From: an uncultured Clostridia bacterium
GTDB lineage: Bacteria; Bacillota; Clostridia; TANB77; CAG-508
Direction of reading: 5' to 3'
Assembly: GCA_934131055.1 (NCBI GenBank)
Contig: CAKOZB010000035.1
Span: forward strand, 1 to 13,088
DNA length: 13,088 nt
The first letter of the stretch is position 1. Each line of letters opens with the position of its first letter. The notes below the pieces were generated by a model. That model made no database searches, was not told the origin of the DNA, and saw only the letters and a list, made by a program, of their open reading frames with translations. The position numbers and the translations under genes are program-made. Shown piece after piece: positions 8,516 to 13,088 of the stretch.

Positions 8516-10039
8516 TCAAGGATTCAGCTTCTTTATTTTCCAAGGTTTTATGTTTAACATAACGCTTGCAACCGGTATTAATGCTACTATATAAGGAATT
8601 ATGTACCTAGATTTTGCCTCCCATAGTATATGGAAACAAAATCCTCCTAAGAATATTGTTACCAAGAATATTAGTTCTATTGTTAAATTTTTTCTATTTT
8701 GAATTAGCACTTCTATTGCCAATGTAAAAGTTAGTATTATCCAAGCTTTCTGATAGAATGTTAAAGGACTCTTTATCCAGCTTAAATTACTCTCTTCTGT
8801 TATTCCATTGTTAAATATTGTAGAATATGTACTTTCTGCCCAAGTAGTCGTAAGCTTTTGTCTATAAAAATCTACTGTGTAAGCAGGATGCTTTGCAAAA
8901 TATTCTAATCTATCCTTTATTTTTTCTTTGTATTCATCAGAAATATTCTCACCTGTTTTCAAGCTTCTTAATGCAGGTTCTGCAATAGATTCATTATACC
9001 ACCCATTTGCTCTAGGTCCCTCTTCCATAGCCATTAAAATATAACTAATACTTGGATATGTTTTGCCTTTTTCTAGGTTGTATTTACTAAAATAATATGT
9101 TTTTACAAGTGATGATGGTACAAATGTTAATACTAAAAATATTGCAATTACAGCAACATTTATCATTTTTTCTTTTGCTTCTTTTGCTTTAAAGTCTTTG
9201 AATATATTTAATACCAAATAAATTACAGTTGCAATTACAAATATTAGAGTATTCATTCTCATCAAATATGCTATCATTGTAAGAATTGAAGCAAAAACTC
9301 CATATCTAACCTGTTTTGTATCTGTAAATTTCATCATAAGATATACAGAAAATAAACTTAACGCAAGCGCTGGAATATCCCCATACATAAATGTTGCAAG
9401 CATTGGTATTGTAAAGAATGTTAGAATTAATATAAACATTCTCGTATTATTCATTTTATAATTTTTCGCTAATTGTTTTGTTATTTTATATAATGCCAAA
9501 ATAATTAACAAATTAAAGAATACATTAAATATTCTTGGTAAAATTATCAAGTCACAGTGTAACACGCAAAATAACATATTATAAACAAATGCCAATGTAA
9601 TTTGGTGTGGATATGCCTGCATGTATTGAATTAGTGGTATTCCTGCATATGTCAAATTTGGTAAGTATCTATCTGGATCATTCTCGTAATATGTTTGTGC
9701 CAAATTTAAAACATGTATAGAATCCGCTACTATTCCTGGTCTTACGAAAATTAACCATACTACATTTAAAATCAAATATAAAACAATAGCAATTGCCACC
9801 ATCCATTTGCGCAATTTACGTTTTTTCTCTTCATTTATTCCATTATATAACTGTTTATTTATTACTTCAGTTATAAAATAAATTAAAATTGCCGTTATAA
9901 TAAGTCCTATTATATAAATAAAACTGTTAAAATTGATTGAGATTTGCTCTCCAGAATTCATGTCCGCCGTATAAACTATATTTAAAATTACTACTATTGC
10001 TAGTACGACTATTCCTAAAACTTGAATTAACTTTTTCAC
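8516..10039 (-). CDS. Polytopic membrane protein, probable GT-C-type glycosyltransferase
   Basis: 507 residues with about 10-12 hydrophobic helices. After the third helix comes a soluble segment FVRPGIVADSIHVLNLA (98-114); an acidic residue in this first outer loop (here Asp106) is the usual catalytic position in GT-C enzymes. A larger soluble part at about 325-415 (Lys/Glu/Tyr-rich) lies between helices. The C-terminus reads WEAKSRYIIPYIVALIPVAS, a 'RY-x-x-P' pattern common in GT39/ArnT-like proteins. Such enzymes transfer sugars from polyprenyl carriers outside the membrane; the assignment here is by architecture only. The GTG start at 10039 has GGGGAG 6 bases upstream and an extended -10 promoter at 10067-10095. 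Confidence 0.75.
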   Translation of the reverse strand: MKKLIQVLGIVVLAIVVILNIVYTADMNSGEQISINFNSFIYIIGLIITAILIYFITEVINKQLYNGINEEKKRKLRKWMVAIAIVLYLILNVVWLIFVRPGIVADSIHVLNLAQTYYENDPDRYLPNLTYAGIPLIQYMQAYPHQITLAFVYNMLFCVLHCDLIILPRIFNVFFNLLIILALYKITKQLAKNYKMNNTRMFILILTFFTIPMLATFMYGDIPALALSLFSVYLMMKFTDTKQVRYGVFASILTMIAYLMRMNTLIFVIATVIYLVLNIFKDFKAKEAKEKMINVAVIAIFLVLTFVPSSLVKTYYFSKYNLEKGKTYPSISYILMAMEEGPRANGWYNESIAEPALRSLKTGENISDEYKEKIKDRLEYFAKHPAYTVDFYRQKLTTTWAESTYSTIFNNGITEESNLSWIKSPLTFYQKAWIILTFTLAIEVLIQNRKNLTIELIFLVTIFLGGFCFHILWEAKSRYIIPYIVALIPVASVMLNIKPWKIKKLNP

Positions 10040-10066
10040 GATATTCTCCCCTGTTTGTTTTTTATA

Positions 10067-10095
10067 TTTATATCAAAATATGGGGAAATTTTCAA
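10067..10095 (-). promoter_or_regulatory. Promoter of the GT-C-like gene and flippase
   Basis: On the minus strand TTGAAA (10090-10095), a 17-base spacer, then TATAAA (10067-10072) preceded by TGA, giving an extended -10. It lies just past the terminator of the DUF1874 gene, so the envelope pair starts its own transcript. Confidence 0.6.
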
Positions 10096-10115
10096 TAGTT
10101 TTTAAGAACTCTTTA

Positions 10116-10163
10116 CAGAAAAAAACACCCTGCCTCAAGTTGCATTGCAACAAGAGACAAGGC
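10116..10163 (-). terminator. Terminator of the DUF1874 gene
   Basis: On the minus strand a long stem (7 + 3 + 4 pairs, with a 2-2 internal bulge and a 5-base loop; 10127-10163) is followed by GTTTTTTTC. Four of the outer pairs are G.U only in the minus-strand RNA, which fixes the direction. It begins 16 bases past the stop codon. Confidence 0.85.
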
Positions 10164-10179
10164 TTTTAGGAGATTGGCT

Positions 10180-10587
10180 TTAGCAATCTTCCAACGGGGT
10201 TCCACTCAGCCAAAAGCTGAGCTTGCAGGTCTGGCAAGAACCAGTGTCGTAGCCTCTACAGCCTCGACACCCCTCTTCACGGAAGCTAACCTCGAAAAAC
10301 TCGATGTTTGCTCCTTCCGGCAACGTCGTTGCACCCTCCGGGAGTCTCGGTCCAGTGTACTGAGCAACGTACAAGACGTCGCTCTCGGTCAGCTTAATGC
10401 TGACCCGGTTGGGCTTCACCTCGAATCCAAGAATGTTAGACACCACTTTTGCAGTATCAACATGACCGATGGCAGATTCAACATCTTTTGGAATCATATC
10501 CGGAGATATTTTCTTCAACCGGACGATTCCCAGCTCCAACAAAGGTAATATGTTGATACTAAAACTGTTCGAAATAAACTTGCTCAT
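10180..10587 (-). CDS. DUF1874 (STIV B116-like) protein, candidate AcrIII-1/Crn2-type ring nuclease with a four-Cys tail
   Basis: 135 residues. Residues 1-102 match the DUF1874 fold of archaeal virus protein STIV B116 and the viral ring nuclease AcrIII-1 (SIRV1 gp29), which cuts cyclic tetra-adenylate: SNSFSIN (6-12), ESAIGHVDTAKVV (37-49, with the His expected to be catalytic at 42), NRVSIKL (60-66), LYVAQY (72-77) and RLPEG (81-85, with the Arg and Glu of the active site at 81 and 84). From remembered family sequences, N7, S10, N12, H42, R61, Q76, R81 and E84 line up with ligand or catalytic positions. A tail at 103-135 adds C-x2-C-x7-C-x2-C (Cys107, 110, 118, 121) and a final Cys135, probably a zinc knuckle. 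The ATG at 10587 follows AAAGGAG by 6 bases; a longer reading to 10614 lacks such a site. Base composition is far richer in G+C than the neighbours, suggesting transfer. Family assignment is firm; the ring-nuclease activity is inferred. Confidence 0.85.
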   Translation of the reverse strand: MSKFISNSFSINILPLLELGIVRLKKISPDMIPKDVESAIGHVDTAKVVSNILGFEVKPNRVSIKLTESDVLYVAQYTGPRLPEGATTLPEGANIEFFEVSFREEGCRGCRGYDTGSCQTCKLSFWLSGTPLEDC

Positions 10588-10593
10588 ACAAAT

Positions 10594-10651
10594 CTCCTTT
10601 CTCGTGCCTCTCAATTCGGAGGTCTTATCGAGACATGTAAAAAATTCGGAC
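10594..10651 (-). promoter_or_regulatory. Structured leader of the DUF1874 gene
   Basis: The predicted 5' leader contains two direct copies of TCCGAATT (10613-10620 and 10643-10650), a GTCT/AGAC hairpin, and a CTCG (10629-10632) that can pair with CGAG (10601-10604) directly upstream of the AAAGGAG site (10594-10600). This could be an operator, a translation-control fold, or coincidence. Confidence 0.35.
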
Positions 10652-10657
10652 TTTTAT

Positions 10658-10686
10658 AGTATATCATGCTTTACATAAAAAAACAA
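10658..10686 (-). promoter_or_regulatory. Promoter of the DUF1874 gene
   Basis: On the minus strand TTGTTT (10681-10686), 17 bases, then TATACT (10658-10663) with TG one base upstream: an extended -10 promoter. Start of transcription would be near 10651, giving a leader of about 64 bases. Confidence 0.6.
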
Positions 10687-10769
10687 TATATATTCAACTA
10701 TATTTTTATCATGATTATAAAATTGTTTTTCTTAATCTCTTAATTTTTTATATTTTTTTTAATTTTTAC

Positions 10770-10799
10770 TTGACAATCAAAACCTTATTGTGCTATTAT
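10770..10799 (+). promoter_or_regulatory. Promoter of tRNA-Leu
   Basis: A perfect TTGACA (10770-10775) is followed after 18 bases by TATTAT (10794-10799); an alternative TATAAT at 10797-10802 would have a 21-base spacer. It lies 24 bases upstream of the mature tRNA 5' end, and diverges from the DUF1874 promoter. Confidence 0.65.
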
Positions 10800-10823
10800 A
10801 ATTAAGTGTTAGGAATAACATAT

Positions 10824-10907
10824 GCGGATGTGGCGGAATTGGCAGACGCGCTGGTCTTAGGAACCAGTGTCAACGACGTGGGGGTTCAAGTCCCTTCATC
10901 CGCACCA
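10824..10907 (+). tRNA. tRNA-Leu(UAG)
   Basis: 84 bases including an encoded CCA. The acceptor arm GCGGATG pairs with CATCCGC, the anticodon stem CTGGT/ACCAG encloses the loop CTTAGGA with anticodon TAG at 10858-10860, a long variable arm (TGTCAACGACG) marks the class II type of leucine tRNA, and the T-loop is TTCAAGT. It reads CUN leucine codons. The T-stem has two G.U pairs. Its last 22 bases are repeated at 11023-11044. Confidence 0.97.
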
Positions 10908-10951
10908 GAATAAAGTGCTGATTTAAAAATTAGCACTTTTTTGTTGTTTTT
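10886..10951 (+). repeat. Direct repeat copy 1: tRNA-Leu 3' end plus terminator
   Basis: From TCAAGTCCC in the T-arm through CCA and the terminator stem, this 66-base stretch recurs at 11023-11087 with three substitutions and one missing T, at an offset of 137 bases. A repeated tRNA 3' end is the usual form of an att site, but it could also come from a local duplication. Confidence 0.8.
10912..10942 (+). terminator. Terminator of tRNA-Leu
   Basis: AAAGTGCT (10912-10919) pairs with AGCACTTT (10932-10939), extending inward with a G.U and AT pairs, followed by a run of six T. It lies five bases past the CCA. Confidence 0.85.
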
Positions 10952-10963
10952 GAGAATTTTTGT

Positions 10964-11031
10964 GGGACTTGAAAAGGAGGATTAGAAAAGCGTCCTGCGG
11001 ACGGTTTTCCCGACGCGGCTCGTCAAGTCCC
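10964..11031. repeat. Palindromic element with GC-rich core beside the duplicated tRNA end
   Basis: GGGACTTGA (10964-10972) is the exact inverse of TCAAGTCCC (11023-11031), the latter being part of the repeated tRNA T-arm. Between them lies CGTCC-TGC-GGACG (10991-11003), a perfect 5-bp hairpin flanked by AAAAG and GTTTT, and a competing GCGTC/GACGC pairing. The core is much richer in G+C than its surroundings. It may be a REP/MITE-like unit, a recombination site, or a folded RNA segment; I cannot tell which. Confidence 0.6.
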
Positions 11032-11087
11032 TTCATCCGCACCAAAGTAAAGTGCTGATTTAAAAATTAGCACTTTTTGTTGTTCTT
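11023..11087 (+). repeat. Direct repeat copy 2: displaced tRNA-Leu 3' end plus terminator
   Basis: Second copy of the 66-base repeat. It starts inside the T-loop sequence, so no second complete tRNA exists here: the bases before it belong to the palindromic element, not to a tRNA body. The CCA and terminator hairpin (11049-11078) are kept, so it would still act as a terminator. Confidence 0.8.
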
Positions 11088-11202
11088 AGGTAAACCTCTA
11101 ATAGCCCTACTAAATCTTCACCCGAACCCCAAATAGCAGTTATTATATTTTATTAGCATTTTATATTGGAATACATTCAAATAAGATTAAAATTCATTTG
11201 AT

Positions 11203-11547
11203 TTAAAAATTAAAATAATTGTTAAAATAATTATGTAATTTCAAAATATGATTAAAATTTTGTTTACTATTAATAACATTAAGTATATAAATTGTATCTG
11301 TATTTTCTGATATGTAATACATTATTCTATATTTAGAATATTGTGAACTACTATATATAATTTCTCTAAAAGAACTATCCATTATTTCGGGAATTTTTCT
11401 CCCAATGTATGGCAAATCTTCTAAATCGTGAATACGAAAGAGAATTTTTTTATTTGTTTCAATTGCATTTTTTAAAGAATATTGATAATTATAATAATAA
11501 ATATCAATAAGCGACTGCTTAGCCAAGTCGTCTACTACTATTTTCAT
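11203..11547 (-). CDS. ParE/RelE-family toxin
   Basis: 114 residues, normal for the family. Visible hallmarks are two N-terminal helices (about 6-40), LEDLPYIGRK (42-51, the 'L-x-x-x-P-x-x-GR' signature), FRE (60-62), YRIMYYI (73-79) and IYILNVINSKQNF (86-98). RelE members cut mRNA on the ribosome, ParE members block gyrase; sequence alone does not separate them here. The ATG at 11547 is chosen over an upstream Met because GGAGG (11554-11558) lies 6 bases before it and the family fold starts there. Its first 29 bases overlap the end of the antitoxin gene, indicating coupled translation. The C-terminus is Asn/Phe/Tyr-rich (NYFNNYFNF). Confidence 0.82.
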   Translation of the reverse strand: MKIVVDDLAKQSLIDIYYYNYQYSLKNAIETNKKILFRIHDLEDLPYIGRKIPEIMDSSFREIIYSSSQYSKYRIMYYISENTDTIYILNVINSKQNFNHILKLHNYFNNYFNF

Positions 11548-11740
11548 GTAATTCCTCCATTTCCTTTTCAAGTTTTTCCAATGATATAGTTCTTCCATTT
11601 TTTATATCATCTACCCCTTTAGCAAGTCCAATAAAAACATATAAATCATATAACGAGCCATAAAAAGTTCCGTCGTCTGTTGGTGATTCTTTTAGCATTT
11701 CACTAATTTTTTTCATAGATATATTTTCTCTTATACTCAT
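11519..11740 (-). CDS. Probable antitoxin of the ParE/RelE-type toxin
   Basis: 73 residues directly upstream of, and overlapping, the toxin gene, the usual order for type II antitoxins. The N-terminal part (about 9-20, KKISEMLKESP) may be helical; the C-terminal helix with GRTISLEKLEKEMEEL (about 49-64) looks like the toxin-wrapping part of such antitoxins. I do not recognise the DNA-binding family. The start has AAAGGA 10 bases upstream. Assignment rests on position and size more than on motifs. Confidence 0.65.
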   Translation of the reverse strand: MSIRENISMKKISEMLKESPTDDGTFYGSLYDLYVFIGLAKGVDDIKNGRTISLEKLEKEMEELHENSSRRLG

Positions 11741-11764
11741 AAAATCACAATCCTTTCACACTAA

Positions 11765-11959
11765 TTAAATTTCATTTCCAATTAAAGACCTTATACATTC
11801 TTTATCGTTTTCAGACAAATCATCAACTCCATAAGTATAAACATACTTTTGGGTTACTTCTTTTAAGATTTCTTTTGTATCTTTTTTCAAAGCTTCTTCG
11901 TCAATATTATATGGCAAAGACTCAATTATACTAACAAACTTTTCTCTTATCGGTGACAT
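11765..11959 (-). CDS. Small acidic protein of the toxin-antitoxin operon, unknown
   Basis: 64 residues, not recognised. It is charged and helix-prone (DEEALKKDTKEILKEV, about 20-35) with no hydrophobic segment, so it should be cytoplasmic. AAAGGAG lies 8 bases before the ATG, and only 24 bases separate its stop from the antitoxin start, so all three genes are likely one transcript from the promoter at 11991. It and the antitoxin both begin with an 'MS...IRE' stretch, too short to prove relationship. It could be a second antitoxin, a regulator, or unrelated cargo. Confidence 0.65.
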   Translation of the reverse strand: MSPIREKFVSIIESLPYNIDEEALKKDTKEILKEVTQKYVYTYGVDDLSENDKECIRSLIGNEI

Positions 11960-11990
11960 ATCAAAAACTCCTTTCTTTAAAATTTATAAT

Positions 11991-11999
11991 AGTATACCA
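11991..11999 (-). promoter_or_regulatory. Extended -10 promoter of the toxin-antitoxin operon
   Basis: On the minus strand TATACT (11991-11996) is preceded by TGG, an extended -10 element. No good -35 hexamer is present at 17 bases. The -10 overlaps a GTATAC palindrome with AT-rich flanks, a reasonable place for autoregulation by an antitoxin. Confidence 0.45.
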
Positions 12000-12128
12000 T
12001 AATTACCAAAAAATTACTACAATTTTAATTAGAGAATTCTTAAAGTTTCATACACATTACTAGAAATTGCAACGTATTATGACTTTATAGTTCATTATAT
12101 GATAAAAGTAGCAGAAATTTTATTAAAG

Positions 12129-12260
12129 AGCCCCCGCCCAGGAACGAGTTCCGGGCGGTGGTAACATTGAATTGGTTGTGTCAGATTTTATGCAGTGCGT
12201 TTTGTTGCCTTTCTTGCCTTGTAAATGCACGCATGTGCATTGTTTCAGATTTCAACGTTT
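12129..12260. other. Structured, gene-free patch, possible small RNA or mobile-element remnant
   Basis: The interval 11960-12334 holds no convincing gene. Besides the promoter at 11991 and the terminator at 12294 it contains this relatively GC-rich patch with two strong inverted repeats: CCGCCC-A-GGAAC / GTTCC-GGGCGG (12134-12158, 11 pairs with one bulged A and a 2-base tip) and AATGCAC-GCAT-GTGCATT (12224-12241). TCAGATTT occurs twice (12181 and 12245). I see no convincing promoter on either strand, so RNA or element remnant is open. Confidence 0.45.
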
Positions 12261-12293
12261 TTAGCTCTTTTATTTTATGTATGCTTTATTTAC

Positions 12294-12330
12294 AAAAAAA
12301 TTAGATTCCTCATTGAAATCTAATTTTTAT
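12294..12330 (-). terminator. Terminator of trxA
   Basis: TTAGATT (12301-12307) pairs with AATCTAA (12317-12323), with flanking A and T runs that extend the stem. On the minus strand it is followed by seven T. It begins within a few bases of the trxA stop codon. Confidence 0.8.
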
Positions 12331-12334
12331 ATTT

Positions 12335-12649
12335 TTATTTATCGAACATTTTCAATATTTCTTCTTCGTCTTGTACTCCTATACTTGTTCCAAGTACTTC
12401 ACCATTTTTTATTGCAACAAATGTTGGTATGCTCATTACTCCAAATTTTTCTGCTAAATCTGGCTCTTCATCTACATTTACTTTGCATACTTTTATTTTT
12501 CCTTCATTTTCATCTGCGATTTTTGCTACTACTGGCATCATTGCTCTGCATGGTCCACACCAAGTAGCCCAGAAGTCTATAAGTACTGGAATAGTAGATT
12601 TTTCTACTTCTTCACTATAGTTTTTACTTGTTAAATTTATTTCACTCAT
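12335..12649 (-). CDS. trxA: Thioredoxin
   Basis: 104 residues, the standard length of a single-domain thioredoxin, the cytoplasmic disulfide reductant. The active site is FWATWCGPCRAMMP (26-39) with the redox pair in WCGPC, followed by the buried-helix region, VNVDEEPDLAEKFGVMSIPT with the conserved cis-proline in 'SIPT', and a C-terminal GVQDEEEILKMF helix. AAAGGA lies 9 bases upstream of the ATG and overlaps the end of the reductase gene, which stops only 2 bases before. The pair is therefore an operon for electron transfer to thioredoxin, ended by the hairpin at 12294. Confidence 0.96.
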   Translation of the reverse strand: MSEINLTSKNYSEEVEKSTIPVLIDFWATWCGPCRAMMPVVAKIADENEGKIKVCKVNVDEEPDLAEKFGVMSIPTFVAIKNGEVLGTSIGVQDEEEILKMFDK

Positions 12650-12651
12650 AT

Positions 12652-13088
12652 TTAATTTTCCTTTCTTCTCAATTTATTAATTATTACTAAACCTGCTTTT
12701 GTGCCTTCATACACAGCCTTAGATATTTGAAGTATTCCTCCTGTGCAGTCTCCACATGCATATATGTTTTCTATACTTGTTTGCATCTCATCATTTACCA
12801 CAATATTGTTGTTTTCAGTTTTTGCACCTAATTTTTTTGCAAATTCTAAGCAGCCCGCTGTTCCTTGTGCAATGAATACTCCATCTATTTTCTGTGATGA
12901 GTCATCTTCAAATTCTATTTTTTCTATTTTATTTGTGCCTCTAAATTCACGTATCTTTTTTTCATTTATATGTACATCGATACTTCTATTTTCTATTGGT
13001 TCTTTACCATTTGTAAGCATTGTTACAGACTTTGCAATTGGTAGTAGCTCCTCAATTTCTCCAATTGCATATTCTCCTTCTCCCAATA
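12652..13088 (-). CDS. Thioredoxin-reductase-like flavoprotein, C-terminal part only
   Basis: Truncated by the right edge; about 145 C-terminal residues are visible and the frame stays open to the edge (a TTG near 13086 codes for an internal Leu rather than a start). The end shows the FAD-binding 'NIYACGDCTGGILQISKAVY' pattern, the TrxB C-terminal signature. The CxxC redox centre would lie beyond the window. The NADPH-site motifs of ordinary TrxB are not seen: GGGDSA reads GEGEYA, and the HRRxxxR segment reads LTNGKEP. This matches the ferredoxin-dependent flavin thioredoxin reductases known in Clostridia better than NADPH-type TrxB, though that is inference. Partner: trxA immediately downstream. 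Confidence 0.85.
   Translation of the reverse strand, partial: LGEGEYAIGEIEELLPIAKSVTMLTNGKEPIENRSIDVHINEKKIREFRGTNKIEKIEFEDDSSQKIDGVFIAQGTAGCLEFAKKLGAKTENNNIVVNDEMQTSIENIYACGDCTGGILQISKAVYEGTKAGLVIINKLRRKEN

Noticed and set aside
10174..10548. Plus-strand open reading frame opposite the DUF1874 gene
   Set aside because: The minus strand has a recognised family with promoter, ribosome binding site and terminator; the plus-strand frame is a by-product of its GC-rich composition.
11023..11044. A second tRNA gene
   Set aside because: Only the T-loop-to-CCA part is present; no acceptor 5' strand, D-arm or anticodon arm precedes it.
10886..11087. CRISPR array
   Set aside because: There are only two repeat copies, they are tRNA-derived, and no regular spacer pattern or cas gene is present.
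12181..12240. A 19-residue Arg/Gln-rich minus-strand peptide (MHMRAFTRQERQQNALHKI)
   Set aside because: It has no ribosome binding site, and its start lies inside a perfect inverted repeat, so it is more likely chance coding in a structured patch.

Overview
The window comes from a low-G+C, AT-rich Gram-positive bacterium, most likely a clostridium-like Firmicute. The evidence is AT-rich codons, strong AAGGAGG-type ribosome binding sites, sigma-A promoters with extended -10 boxes, and family-level matches of YvcK, MurB and thioredoxin reductase to Clostridia. Nearly every gene is on the minus strand; the tRNA is the main exception. The species cannot be named from sequence alone.

Right to left (the direction of minus-strand transcription), the window opens with a thioredoxin system: the C-terminal half of a thioredoxin-reductase-like flavoprotein followed 2 bases later by trxA, closed by a hairpin terminator. 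The visible reductase half lacks the usual NADPH-binding signatures. Next is an accessory stretch (about 12260 down to 10120) holding: a structured, relatively GC-rich non-coding patch; a three-gene minus-strand operon with a ParE/RelE-type toxin overlapped by its likely antitoxin; a plus-strand tRNA-Leu(UAG) whose 3' end and terminator are repeated 137 bp downstream next to a palindromic element; and a self-contained GC-rich gene encoding a DUF1874 (STIV B116-like) protein.

The DUF1874 gene is the most interesting item. The family includes AcrIII-1/Crn2 ring nucleases, which degrade the cyclic tetra-adenylate messenger of type III CRISPR immunity. Its putative catalytic and ligand residues look conserved, it carries an added four-cysteine tail, it has its own promoter and terminator, and its base composition is unlike its surroundings.

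From 10039 down to 1 the content is mostly chromosomal housekeeping: an envelope pair (a GT-C-like polytopic membrane protein and a Wzx/MVF flippase), murB, a divergent membrane-anchored YvcK/CofD-like protein, an archaeal-type glycogen debranching enzyme, holA (DNA polymerase III delta), a small membrane-anchored protein with an outer beta-rich domain, and the first two codons of a further gene. No CRISPR array, transposase or integrase gene is visible.
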